From the NCBI RefSeq assembly GCF_017309385.1, contig NZ_JAFJMJ010000002.1:1240001-1304000 (forward strand): a stretch of DNA of 64,000 bases. Direction: 5' to 3'. Source of the stretch: Amycolatopsis sp. 195334CR. GTDB lineage: Bacteria > Actinomycetota > Actinomycetes > Mycobacteriales > Pseudonocardiaceae. A program made the position numbers and the translations under genes. Below the pieces are notes generated by a model. That model did no database searches, was not told where the DNA came from, and saw nothing but the letters and a program-made list of their open reading frames with translations. Positions 41,095 through 49,248 of this stretch are shown in pieces. How positions within the stretch are numbered: position 1 is the stretch's first letter; each line of letters starts with the position of its first letter.

Positions 41095-42374
41095 TGGAAC
41101 CAGGTGAGGTGATCGCGGAGCGCTACCGGCTCGTCTCGCTGATCGGGCGCGGCGCGATGGGCGCCGTCTGGCTGGCGCACGACGACCGGCTGGACCGCCG
41201 GGTGGCGGTGAAGCAGCTGCTGGTGGACGGCGAGGACGCGGTCGCGCGGGCGCTGCGCGAGGGCCGCAACGCCGGGCGCCTGCGTCATCCCCACGCGGTC
41301 GCGGTGTTCGACGTCGCCGAGCACGACGGCAGGCCGTGCCTGGTCATGGAGTACCTGCCGTCGACGAGCCTGGCCGCCACCGCAGGACTGCGTCCGCGCG
41401 AGGTGGCCGCGATCGGCGCGCAGCTGGCCTCCGCGCTCGCCGCGGCGCACGCGGCCGGCATCGTGCACCGCGACATCAAGCCGGACAACGTCCTGATCGC
41501 GGTGGACGGCACGGCGAAGATCACCGACTTCGGCATCTCCCGCGCCGAGGGCGAGGCCGCGGTGACCGCGACCGGCGTGCTGGCCGGCACGCCCGCGTAC
41601 CTGGCGCCGGAGGTGGCCCGCGGCCGCGAAGCCGACAAGCGGTCCGACGTGTTCTCGCTCGGCGCCACGCTTTACGCCGTGCTCGAAGGAACTCCGCCGT
41701 TCGGCGTCGAGGACAACGCGATCGCGATGCTGCACAAGGTCGCCGGTGGCACGATCACCCCGCCCCGGCGGTCCGGGGAGCTGGCCGGTGCGTTGCGCTG
41801 GCTGCTGCACGAGGACCCGGCGGCACGGCCGTCGATGGCCGCCGCCCAGGAGGCGCTGGCCGCGGCCGCCGAGGGCCGGGAGATGGCGCCGCCGTCACCG
41901 ACGCTCCTGCTGCCCACCCGGCGCGGGCCCTCCCGCCGGACGATCCTGGTGGGGGCGGGCGGCGCGGTACTGGTGGCGGCCGGGGTGCTGGCCGGCTCGC
42001 TGCTCACCAGCCCGGACTCCACCGGATCGGCGGCCCCACCGGCGACTTCCTCCTCGGCGGCGGAACCGCCGGCCTGCACCGCGCGGTTCACCGTCGGCGG
42101 TTCCTGGCCGGACGGCTACCAGTCGGCGGTGACCGTCCGGAACGAGGGGACCCGCACCATCACCGGCTGGCAGCTGAGCTGGACGATGCCCGACGGGCAC
42201 CGGGTCGCGAACCTGTGGGGCGGCCAGTTCACCCAGACCGGCTCGGCGGTGGCGGTGACCAACGCCGACTACAACGTCACGATCCCCGCGGGCGGGTCGG
42301 TGGAGGTGGGCATGACCGTGGCCGCCTCGACCGAGACCCGCGACGCGCCCGAGGTCCGCTGCACCGAGGATTGA
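41094..42374 (+). CDS. Ser/Thr protein kinase with extracellular CBM2 carbohydrate-binding domain
   Basis: The 426-aa protein has a Hanks-type kinase (about 10-265; GRGAMGAVW, VAVKQL, VHRDIKPDN, DFGISRA, APEVARG). A linker and one membrane segment (about 282-303) follow. The exported C-terminal domain of about 100 residues has the family 2 carbohydrate-binding pattern: an N-terminal Cys (ACTARF) and a C-terminal Cys (VRCTED) for the disulfide, and surface Trp in GSWPDGYQSAV, ITGWQLSW and NLWGG. It may sense cellulose, chitin or wall glycan. GTG at 41094 is the only start that fits the kinase N-terminus. Confidence 0.92.
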   Translation: MEPGEVIAERYRLVSLIGRGAMGAVWLAHDDRLDRRVAVKQLLVDGEDAVARALREGRNAGRLRHPHAVAVFDVAEHDGRPCLVMEYLPSTSLAATAGLRPREVAAIGAQLASALAAAHAAGIVHRDIKPDNVLIAVDGTAKITDFGISRAEGEAAVTATGVLAGTPAYLAPEVARGREADKRSDVFSLGATLYAVLEGTPPFGVEDNAIAMLHKVAGGTITPPRRSGELAGALRWLLHEDPAARPSMAAAQEALAAAAEGREMAPPSPTLLLPTRRGPSRRTILVGAGGAVLVAAGVLAGSLLTSPDSTGSAAPPATSSSAAEPPACTARFTVGGSWPDGYQSAVTVRNEGTRTITGWQLSWTMPDGHRVANLWGGQFTQTGSAVAVTNADYNVTIPAGGSVEVGMTVAASTETRDAPEVRCTED

Positions 42375-42385
42375 CAGCGCCCTCG

Positions 42386-42410
42386 AACTGAAACTAGGTT
42401 GGTTACAGTT
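42386..42410. promoter_or_regulatory. Rrf2 operator, site 1
   Basis: AACTGAAAC and GTTACAGTT form near-perfect 9-bp inverted arms with a 7-base spacer, just upstream of the Rrf2-type regulator gene. The same arrangement recurs at 42876-42900 before the MFS gene, which supports a real, shared operator. Confidence 0.78.
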
Positions 42411-42424
42411 CGAAGGGAGTGCGG

Positions 42425-42856
42425 GTGGGACTCAGCAGCCGGAGCGCGGTCGCGATCCACGCGCTGACGTTCCTCGCGCGCTGGGAAGACCGCTCGATGA
42501 CCTCGGCGGAGATCGCGGAGAGCCTGGCGGGGAACGCGGTGCTGGTGCGCCGCATCCTCGGCGGCCTGCGTGACGCCGGGCTGGTGGTGGCCACGGAAGG
42601 GCGTGGCGGCGGCTGGACCCTGGCGCGCCCGCCGCGGCAGATCACGCTCTACGACGCCTATGCCGCCGTCGAGGGCGGTCCGGTGCTGTCGCGGCACGCG
42701 CATCCGCCGAGCGACGCCTGCGAGGTCGGACGGCACATGCAGGCACTGGTGGACACGGAGTTCCAGAACGCGGAGCGCGCGATGGAGGAGCGGCTCGGCC
42801 GGACCACCATCGCGGACCTGGTCCAGCAGGTGGTCGCGATCGAGCGCGCGCGGTAA
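42425..42856 (+). CDS. Rrf2-family transcriptional regulator
   Basis: The 143-aa winged-helix regulator has typical Rrf2 signatures: RSAVAIHALTFLARW, SAEIAESLAGNAVLVRRILGGLRDAGLV and GRGGGWTLARPPRQITLYDAY. Only one Cys (SDACEV) is present, so it should not hold an Fe-S cluster and belongs to the YwnA-like group. GTG at 42425 is favoured because AAGGGAG precedes it at the right distance; GTG at 42419 would overlap that site. A 25-bp palindrome precedes this gene and an equal one precedes the next, so it probably represses itself and the exporter. Confidence 0.9.
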   Translation: MGLSSRSAVAIHALTFLARWEDRSMTSAEIAESLAGNAVLVRRILGGLRDAGLVVATEGRGGGWTLARPPRQITLYDAYAAVEGGPVLSRHAHPPSDACEVGRHMQALVDTEFQNAERAMEERLGRTTIADLVQQVVAIERAR

Positions 42857-42875
42857 CGCCTTTTTTATTTACCCA

Positions 42876-42900
42876 AACTGTCACCGTCGTGGTTGCAGTT
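42876..42900. promoter_or_regulatory. Rrf2 operator, site 2
   Basis: AACTGTCAC and GTTGCAGTT enclose a 7-base spacer in the same frame as site 1: AACTGNNAC-N7-GTTNCAGTT. It stands directly upstream of the MFS transporter gene, whose GGGAGGA ribosome site follows at 42909. Conservation of both arms but not the spacer argues for protein binding. Confidence 0.78.
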
Positions 42901-42923
42901 TCAACCTGGGAGGAATCCTCGTC

Positions 42924-44279
42924 ATGACAGCCATTCCGGCCGCGGCCGGTACGCGAAGCCTGCTGGCGGTGCTGCTGCCGTCGATGCTCGTCACGGTCAT
43001 CGCCAGCGACATGGTCAACCTCGTGCTGCCGTCGATCGGCGCGGAGTTCGGCGCCTCGGAGGCCGAGTTGGCCTGGGTGGTCACCGGGTTCCTGCTGGTG
43101 TTCGCGGTCGGGATCCCGTTCTACGGCCGGATTTCCGACCGGATCGGCCTGCGGCGCCTGTTCGCCTTCGCGCTGCTGACCTACGCGGTGGGGAGTGCGC
43201 TCAGCGCGCTCGCCCCGGATCTGCTGGTCCTGGTGCTGGGGCGGGTGGTGATGGGAACGGGCGCGGCCGCGATCCCGGTGCTCTCGATCGTCGCGGTGAC
43301 CAGGCTGATGCCCGCCGACCGGCGGGGGACGGGCATCGGCGTGGTCTCCGCGGCGGCCGGGATCGGCACCGCGGCCGGACCGGCGCTCGGCGGCGGGATC
43401 GGGCAACTGCTCGGCTGGCCCGCGTTGTTCTGGCTGATGGCCGGGGCGGCGGTGGTCCTGCTGCCCGCGGCCTGGCGGGTCCTGCCGGACGACGTGCCGC
43501 CGGGCGCGGAACCGTTCGACCTGCTCGGGGGTGTCCTGCTGGGACTGGGCGCCGGTGCCGTCCTGCTGGGCATCACGCAGGCGCAGGTGGCCGGGTTCGG
43601 CGCGGTGCTGGGGTGCCTCGCGGTGGCGGTGCCGGCGCTGGTGCTCTTCGGGTGGCGCACGGTTCGCGTGCCGCGGCCGTTCGTGCCACCGGCGTTGTTC
43701 GGCAACCGCGTTTACCGGGTCGCGGTGGTGGTCGCGTTCCTGGCGATGGTGGTGAATCTGGGCGGGCTGGTCTTCGTGCCGCTGCTCGTGGTCGAGGTCG
43801 AGGGGCTGACGCCGGGGGAGGGCGCGCTGGTGATGGTTCCGGCCGGGCTCGCGGTGGCCGCGCTGTCGCCGGTGATCGGCCGCCTCGCCGACCGGATCGG
43901 CACCCGGCCGCTGGTGTTGTCCGGGCTGGCGGTGATGGGGTTGTTCGCGGTGTTCCTGGCGGTTTTCGCGAATTCGGTGGTGCTCGCCGGCGTGGGCGTG
44001 CTCGGGCTCGGCGCGGGGTTCATTTTTGTGCTGACCCCGATCATCAGCGCCGCGGCGAGTGCTTTGCCCGCCGAGCAGACCGGGATCGGCCTGGGAATTC
44101 TGCAGGGCGCGCAATTCCTCGGCGCGGGCACCGGTCCGGCGTTGTTCGGCGCGCTGGTGACGGCGAATGGTGGTGGCCGTGCCGCGTACTCGGTGGCGTT
44201 CGCGGTGATGGCGGCGGTCGTGGCGCTCGCTTTTGCCTTCGCCTGGCGAATGCGGGCCGGTCTCCCCGGATCGGGGTAG
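42924..44279 (+). CDS. MFS drug-type exporter
   Basis: The 451-aa transporter has about 12-14 membrane segments, the MFS motif [13 protein letters not shown] after TM2, a second copy [12 protein letters not shown] in the middle and motif C-like [15 protein letters not shown]. It resembles proton-coupled multidrug exporters of the DHA type. It is the probable target of the Rrf2 regulator next door, which may sense a toxic electrophile or drug. ATG at 42924 follows GGGAGGA. Confidence 0.9.
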   Translation: MTAIPAAAGTRSLLAVLLPSMLVTVIASDMVNLVLPSIGAEFGASEAELAWVVTGFLLVFAVGIPFYGRISDRIGLRRLFAFALLTYAVGSALSALAPDLLVLVLGRVVMGTGAAAIPVLSIVAVTRLMPADRRGTGIGVVSAAAGIGTAAGPALGGGIGQLLGWPALFWLMAGAAVVLLPAAWRVLPDDVPPGAEPFDLLGGVLLGLGAGAVLLGITQAQVAGFGAVLGCLAVAVPALVLFGWRTVRVPRPFVPPALFGNRVYRVAVVVAFLAMVVNLGGLVFVPLLVVEVEGLTPGEGALVMVPAGLAVAALSPVIGRLADRIGTRPLVLSGLAVMGLFAVFLAVFANSVVLAGVGVLGLGAGFIFVLTPIISAAASALPAEQTGIGLGILQGAQFLGAGTGPALFGALVTANGGGRAAYSVAFAVMAAVVALAFAFAWRMRAGLPGSG

Positions 44280-44352
44280 GGAAATTGCGCGGATCTCGCC
44301 CGGTCGGGGGTATTTCCCTCATTCGATTGCGTGCCGGCGGCTCGCCGGGCCG

Positions 44353-46008
44353 ATGATCGTGATCATGCGTGTTCGGCGTTTTGCCTCGATTTCCGCCGGT
44401 GCGGCCGCCGCGGTTTGTGTGGTGGCGGCCGTGGTGGTCGCCCCCGGTGCGATCGCGGCACCGTTGCCCGGCGGGCTCGGGCCCTGTGTGGGGGACGCCT
44501 GTCCCGGGAAGTACCCGCCGGTCAACAACGGCGGGTTCGCCGGGCGCGACAACGGGATCAACGTCTACGTCGGCGGCGGGTTCCAGGTGCGCGGCTCGGC
44601 GGCGGAGGCCGAGGGCCGGGTGGTCGTGCTCGGGGACTTCGACCAGGCGAAGGCGGCCGGAGCGTCCTCTGTGTACAACGTCGGCATCGCCGGGGTGGGG
44701 TCCAGGGTGCCGCCGCCGGACGGCGCGGACTTCCTGACCACCGGTGGTGGCGTGAGCGTGGCCGCGGGCCAGCGGTTGCTCGCCGACGGCGGGGTGGTCC
44801 GGCACGCGGGCGCGCTGACCGGCACGGTGACCGGGCGGCTGGAGCAGGACCCGGACGCGGCCAAGCCGTACCTCGGCCTGCGGGCGGACCTGGCGGCGGC
44901 GAGCCAGTGCTACGCCCACGCGGAACCCGACCCTCGGCCCGCCACCGGCACCGCGCGGAACCAGGGGTACCGCACGCTGTTCACCGGGGACGGGCAGTCG
45001 GCGCTGCAGGTGTTCACTGTGGACTTCGACCTGACCGCGGCCGGTGGCGGGATGCAGGGGATCGAGTTCGAAGGCATCCCGGCCGGGGCGACCGTGCTGG
45101 TCAACCTGCTCGGCGGGGCCAGGACGATCAACACCTACACCGGTGACCTCGATGACCGGGATCCGCTGAACCAGCTGCGGGAGCGGCTGCTGTGGAACTT
45201 CCCGGACGCCACGCAGGTGAAGATCGCCGGGGGCGCGCAGTTCCAGGGGAGCGTGCTGGTCGGGAATCCGGAGAGCCTGACCACGGTCACGGCGTCCGGG
45301 GTGAACGGCCGCTTCTTCACCACCGGCTCGCTCCTGCACACTTCCGAGGCGACGGGCGGGGGTGGTCAGGAGTTCCATGCCTACCCCTTCACCGGCGACC
45401 TCCCCGACTGCGACCCCACCGAGCCCCCCACCACCACGACCGACCCCACGACCACCACAACCGACCCGACCACGACCGACCCCACCACGACCACTGACCC
45501 CACCACGACGACCACCGACCCGACGACCACCACCGACCCGACGACGACCACCACCGACCCGACGACCACCACCACCGACCCGACCACGACGACCACCGAG
45601 CCGACCACGACGACCGAACCCACCACGACCACCACGGACCCGACCACCACAACCACCGAGCCCACGACCACCACCACGGACCCGACGACCACGACCACCG
45701 AGCCCACCACCACCGACCCCACGACCACCGAGCCGACCACCACCACGGGCCCCACGACGACGGACCCGACCACCCCCACCAGCATCGGGCCGACCACGAC
45801 CAAACCGACCGGCCCCACCACCCACCCGACCGGCACCGTGACCACCAAGCCGGTCACCTCGAGCAAAACCCCCGCCGCGGTCCATTCCAACGGCCCCCTG
45901 GCGTCCACCGGCATCGACGTCCGTGCCCCACTACTCCTCGGCGCGGGCCTGCTCCTGGCGGGCATCGTGCTGGTGACCATCGCGATCCGCCGCAAGCGGA
46001 ACGGGTGA
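44353..46008 (+). CDS. Cell-wall-anchored surface protein (choice-of-anchor A domain, Thr-Pro stalk, LAXTG signal)
   Basis: The 551-aa exported protein has a signal peptide (about 5-35) and a choice-of-anchor A-type domain (about 40-345, with [20 protein letters not shown]). A stalk of more than 100 residues of repeated T-T-T-D/E-P-T units follows. A sorting signal completes it: LASTG, a hydrophobic segment ([19 protein letters not shown]) and RRKRNG. LAXTG is the motif cut by class E sortases common in actinomycetes. The stalk should be extended and perhaps glycosylated. A second Met at 44365 could be the true start. No sortase gene is in the window. Confidence 0.9.
   Translation: MIVIMRVRRFASISAGAAAAVCVVAAVVVAPGAIAAPLPGGLGPCVGDACPGKYPPVNNGGFAGRDNGINVYVGGGFQVRGSAAEAEGRVVVLGDFDQAKAAGASSVYNVGIAGVGSRVPPPDGADFLTTGGGVSVAAGQRLLADGGVVRHAGALTGTVTGRLEQDPDAAKPYLGLRADLAAASQCYAHAEPDPRPATGTARNQGYRTLFTGDGQSALQVFTVDFDLTAAGGGMQGIEFEGIPAGATVLVNLLGGARTINTYTGDLDDRDPLNQLRERLLWNFPDATQVKIAGGAQFQGSVLVGNPESLTTVTASGVNGRFFTTGSLLHTSEATGGGGQEFHAYPFTGDLPDCDPTEPPTTTTDPTTTTTDPTTTDPTTTTDPTTTTTDPTTTTDPTTTTTDPTTTTTDPTTTTTEPTTTTEPTTTTTDPTTTTTEPTTTTTDPTTTTTEPTTTDPTTTEPTTTTGPTTTDPTTPTSIGPTTTKPTGPTTHPTGTVTTKPVTSSKTPAAVHSNGPLASTGIDVRAPLLLGAGLLLAGIVLVTIAIRRKRNG
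45412..45790 (+). repeat. Degenerate short tandem repeat encoding the Thr-Pro stalk
   Basis: Repeated units of about 21-27 bp, built from CCGACCACGACG-like codons for T-T-T-D/E-P, make up the surface protein stalk. They are imperfect because codons vary (ACC/ACG/ACA) and D and E alternate. Such arrays often change copy number by slippage. On the reverse strand they give long Val/Ser-rich frames with no meaning. Confidence 0.9.
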
Positions 46009-46025
46009 TGCGGCGTGAACGATCC

Positions 46026-46640
46026 TCAGTGATCCGCGAGGCTCCGGAGGTGCGCGCGCAGCACGGCGTGCATCAGCTCCGGCGTCATCCGGTCCGGCTG
46101 GACCACTCCGTCGGTGAGCAGGCCGTCGATGAGCGCGCCGAGCCGTTCGACCTCCAGGTCCAGGTCGAGGCCGTCGCGCAGGCCGCCGTGCCGGGCGGAG
46201 CCTTCGAGCACGCGGCGCATCAGCCACCGCGTGCCGTCGTAGAGCTTGCGCAGCTGCGGGCGCAGGCGCGGGCTCGTCCGCGCGGCGTCGGCGAAGGCGA
46301 GCCAGACGACGGCCTCGGTGTGCCGCTCCTCGTCCGCGGGCAGTAGTTCGGCGAGCAGGTCCTCGACCGCGGCCAGGCGCGCTTCGGGGGAGGGCGCGCT
46401 CTTGGCCAGATCGACCTTGGCCAGCACACGGGCGGAGATCCGCTCGATGAAGACCTCCAGCGCGAACTCGATCATCTCCTCGCTGCCGGTGAAGTAGTGC
46501 CGGACCGAGCCGGTGGCGAGCCCGGCCTGGGCGGCGACGTTGCGCAGGGAGGCCTGGGGCAGTCCGCGCGCGGCGACCACCCGGAACACCGCTTCGGCGA
46601 CGGCGGTCCGCCGGGTTTCGGCATCGACGATCTTCGGCAC
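46026..46640 (-). CDS. TetR-family transcriptional regulator
   Basis: The 204-aa regulator has the TetR HTH at about 28-50 (SLRNVAAQAGLATGSVRHYF) and a TetR_C-like ligand domain. It is divergent from the small membrane protein at 46709. The gap contains TAGCA-N6-TGCTA, so it probably represses that gene. GTG at 46640 follows AAAGG. Confidence 0.92.
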   Translation of the reverse strand: MPKIVDAETRRTAVAEAVFRVVAARGLPQASLRNVAAQAGLATGSVRHYFTGSEEMIEFALEVFIERISARVLAKVDLAKSAPSPEARLAAVEDLLAELLPADEERHTEAVVWLAFADAARTSPRLRPQLRKLYDGTRWLMRRVLEGSARHGGLRDGLDLDLEVERLGALIDGLLTDGVVQPDRMTPELMHAVLRAHLRSLADH

Positions 46641-46651
46641 GGTTGCCTTTG

Positions 46652-46667
46652 TAGCACACCCTTGCTA
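46652..46667. promoter_or_regulatory. Candidate TetR operator
   Basis: TAGCA (46652-46656) and TGCTA (46663-46667) are 5-bp inverted arms around CACCCT, in the 68-bp gap between the TetR gene and the divergent membrane-protein gene. Confidence 0.45.
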
Positions 46668-46708
46668 ATTTAAATGGCACAGCTGAGCTAAAAAACAAGG
46701 GGGGCACC

Positions 46709-47284
46709 TTGCCTGGATGGCTGACCGTCGTACTGGTGGTCGCGGGAATCGGCTACACCATCGCCCGGCGCGCGATCGGCGAACCGCTCGCCGCGCGCGA
46801 CCTGTTCGCCGCGCCGCTGATCCTGGTGGCGCTCGGCGTGCACCGGGTCGCCGAGCACGGGCACCTCGCCGTCGCCGACTGGTTCTGGCTCGCCTGCACC
46901 ACCGCGGTGGGCCTCGCCTTCGGCGTGCTGCGCGGCACGACGGTGCGGTTGCTGGTCAAGGACGGCGTGCTCTGGCAGCGCTACCCCGCGAAGGCGTACC
47001 TGGTCTGGGTGCTGTCGCTGGCGGGCAACGGCGCGCTCGGTTTCGTGGCGCTGTCCGCCGGGATGGCGGGCGACCTCCGGTCGGTTCCGTTGTCCATGGG
47101 TGTCGGCCTGCTGGGGGAGGCGCTGGCGATCGGCGCGCGGGGGCTGGCCGCCGGCGTGCCGTTCGCGCCCAGCGGCACCGGTCATCCCGGGCTGCTGGCG
47201 GCCCGCGCCTCGCGACCGGCCGAACTGCCCGACGCGCCCACCCTGCGGCGGTCGTTGGTGACCCTGTCCGGTGGGGCGCGCTGA
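46709..47284 (+). CDS. Small polytopic membrane protein of unknown function
   Basis: The 191-aa protein has about 5 hydrophobic segments, with KDGVLWQRYPAKAYLVW in a loop, similar to DUF1453-like membrane proteins. The C-terminal 40 residues are soluble. The start is TTG at 46709, supported by the strong AAGGGGGG site directly upstream. It is likely controlled by the divergent TetR. Its function is unknown. Confidence 0.78.
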   Translation: MPGWLTVVLVVAGIGYTIARRAIGEPLAARDLFAAPLILVALGVHRVAEHGHLAVADWFWLACTTAVGLAFGVLRGTTVRLLVKDGVLWQRYPAKAYLVWVLSLAGNGALGFVALSAGMAGDLRSVPLSMGVGLLGEALAIGARGLAAGVPFAPSGTGHPGLLAARASRPAELPDAPTLRRSLVTLSGGAR

Positions 47285-47305
47285 TCCCGCGCCTACCATC
47301 GACGC

Positions 47306-47845
47306 GTGGCAGAGCCCGCCGAACCCAGGTCAGCCGACTTCCTGTCCTTTGTGGAGGTCGCACTCGACCGGACGCAGGAACGGCTGCCCGGCACCGACCG
47401 GGCGGCGATGGCCATGGTGCTGCTGACCCACCGGGTGGCGAACGCGCTCGTCTACGACCTGGAGTCGACCGTGCACCGCCCGGCCGGGTGGAGCTGGTCG
47501 GCCTTCCGGCTGCTGTTCACGCTGTGGGTGTCCGGGCCGCAGGAACCCAGCCGCGCCGCCGAGCTGACCGGGATGAGCCGGGCCGCGGTGTCCAGCCTCG
47601 CCAAGACGCTTACCGCCTCCGGCCTGCTCGACCGCGTACCCGGCGAGCGTGACCGGCGGGCTGTGCTGCTCGGCCTCACCGACGTCGGCCGGGAGCGGCT
47701 GGAAGAGGCCTTTCAGCGGCACAACCACCGCGAGACCTCCTGGGCCGGGCTGCTCGAACCCGCCGAGCTGGAGGCGCTGAACCGCATCCTCACCAAGCTC
47801 GCCACGGCCGCGCACAGCGAGGACTGGGTCAACCTGCGCTTCTGA
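47306..47845 (+). CDS. MarR-family transcriptional regulator
   Basis: The 179-aa MarR protein has a winged helix at about 85-130: RAAELTGMSRAAVSSLAKTLTASG followed by the wing GERDRRAVLLGLTDVGRE. It stands 92 bp before the MHS transporter operon, and a perfect 18-bp palindrome lies between them. It is the likely aromatic-acid-sensing repressor of that operon. Confidence 0.93.
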   Translation: MAEPAEPRSADFLSFVEVALDRTQERLPGTDRAAMAMVLLTHRVANALVYDLESTVHRPAGWSWSAFRLLFTLWVSGPQEPSRAAELTGMSRAAVSSLAKTLTASGLLDRVPGERDRRAVLLGLTDVGRERLEEAFQRHNHRETSWAGLLEPAELEALNRILTKLATAAHSEDWVNLRF

Positions 47846-47900
47846 ACCTGTGACCCGGCTCACCCTGGTGCCCGTGGTCCTGGTCACGTACGTTCCCGGT

Positions 47901-47918
47901 TAATCAAACCTTTGATTA
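47901..47918. promoter_or_regulatory. MarR operator (TAATCAAACCTTTGATTA)
   Basis: TAATCAAA and TTTGATTA are perfect 8-bp inverted arms around CC. The AT-rich 18-bp site has the usual size of MarR operators and lies 20 bp before the transporter start, between a MarR gene and the operon. Repression at this site is a strong inference. Confidence 0.8.
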
Positions 47919-47937
47919 TCTGCCGGGAGGGGTTGCG

Positions 47938-49224
47938 ATGACGCAACTGCGGCGCGTGGTCGGCGCGAGCCTGGTCGGCACCACCATCGAGTGGTACGAC
48001 TTCTTCATCTACGCCTCGGCCGCCGGGCTGGTGTTCGGCACGCAGTTCTTCCCCGCGCTGGACGACACGGCGGCACTGCTGGCCTCGTTCGCCACGCTCG
48101 GCGTGAGCTTCGTGGCGCGGCCGATCGGCGGGGTCGTCGCCGGGCACCTCGGCGACCGCTACGGGCGCAAGGCCGTGCTGGTGGCCACGCTGCTGCTGAT
48201 GGGCGTGTCCACGGTCGGCGTCGGGCTGCTGCCGCCGTACGGTTCGATCGGCGTGGCCGCGCCCGTGCTGCTGGTCGTTCTCCGCCTGCTGCAAGGACTT
48301 TCCGCCGGTGGGGAATGGGGCGGGGCCGCGCTGATGTCGGTGGAGCACGCGCCGCCGGGGCGCCGCGGGTTCTTCGGCTCGTTCCCGCAGATCGGCGTGC
48401 CGATCGGGCTGCTGCTGGCGAACCTGGTGTTCTTCGCGGTGTCCTCGTTCACCACCGCCGAGCAGTTCCAGGCATGGGGCTGGCGCATCCCGTTCCTGCT
48501 CTCGGTGGTGCTGATCGCGGTCGGGTTCTTCGTGCGCGCCAGGGTTTCCGAGAGCCCGGTGTTCACCGAACTGCGGGACCGGCGGCAGCGGCGGTCGGCG
48601 CCGCTGCCGGAGTTGTTCCGCACGAACCGGCGTGAGCTGGTCGTCGCGATCGGGCTGTTCATCGCCAACAACATGGTCGGCTACATCCTGATCGCGTTCA
48701 TCAACTCCTACGGCACGCGCACGCTGGGCCTGCCGAGCTCGTCGATGCTGCTGGTCGGCATGGTGGGCGCGGTAGCGTGGGGCGTGTTCACCCTGCTCGC
48801 CGGACGGTGGTCCGACACCTGGGGCCGCCGCCGCACCTACCTCGTCGGCACGCTCGCGATGGCGGCGTGGACCTTCCCGTTCTTCCTGCTCTTCGACACC
48901 CGGTCGATGCCGCTGATGCTGCTTTCGGTGGTCGTGCTCGCGTTCGGGCTCGGGCTGACCTACGGCCCGCAGGCCGCCACCTACGCCGAACTGTTCCCGG
49001 CTTCCGTGCGCTACAGCGGGGTTTCCTTCGCCTACGCGTTCGGTGCCATCCTCGGCGGCGGCTTCGCGCCGCTGGTCGGAACCTGGCTGATCGGCGTCAC
49101 CGGCACTTCTTTGTCGGTGTCGGGGTACATGCTGCTCGCGTGCCTGATCACCTTCGCCGCCGTACTCGCCCTGCGCGAGCGCCCCGCCCCCGAGCGCGAG
49201 GCGTTCGTGCTGGCGACCGGCTGA
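47938..49224 (+). CDS. MFS transporter, metabolite:H+ symporter (MHS) family
   Basis: The 428-aa symporter has about 12 membrane segments and MHS signatures: TTIEWYDFFIYASAAGLVFG near the N-terminus, GHLGDRYGRKAVL after TM2-3 and LQGLSAGGEWGGAAL. Such proteins import organic acids such as aromatic or shikimate-type compounds with protons. As the first gene of the MarR-controlled operon, it likely takes up the acid degraded by the following enzymes. GGGAGGGG precedes the ATG. Confidence 0.93.
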   Translation: MTQLRRVVGASLVGTTIEWYDFFIYASAAGLVFGTQFFPALDDTAALLASFATLGVSFVARPIGGVVAGHLGDRYGRKAVLVATLLLMGVSTVGVGLLPPYGSIGVAAPVLLVVLRLLQGLSAGGEWGGAALMSVEHAPPGRRGFFGSFPQIGVPIGLLLANLVFFAVSSFTTAEQFQAWGWRIPFLLSVVLIAVGFFVRARVSESPVFTELRDRRQRRSAPLPELFRTNRRELVVAIGLFIANNMVGYILIAFINSYGTRTLGLPSSSMLLVGMVGAVAWGVFTLLAGRWSDTWGRRRTYLVGTLAMAAWTFPFFLLFDTRSMPLMLLSVVVLAFGLGLTYGPQAATYAELFPASVRYSGVSFAYAFGAILGGGFAPLVGTWLIGVTGTSLSVSGYMLLACLITFAAVLALRERPAPEREAFVLATG

Positions 49225-49248
49225 ACCCGCACCACGAAAGGGACGACC

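Noticed and set aside
42852-42873. GGTAA...TTACC with a T-run between Rrf2 and MFS genes
   Set aside because: The T-run lies in the loop, not after the stem, and arms are only 5 bp, so it is not a convincing terminator.
45412-45790. Repeats considered as a CRISPR array
   Set aside because: Units are adjacent without unique spacers and encode the stalk of a surface protein in frame.
45381-45995. Val/Ser-rich reverse frame over the stalk repeat
   Set aside because: It is the complement of Thr-Pro codons; no start context and pure low complexity.
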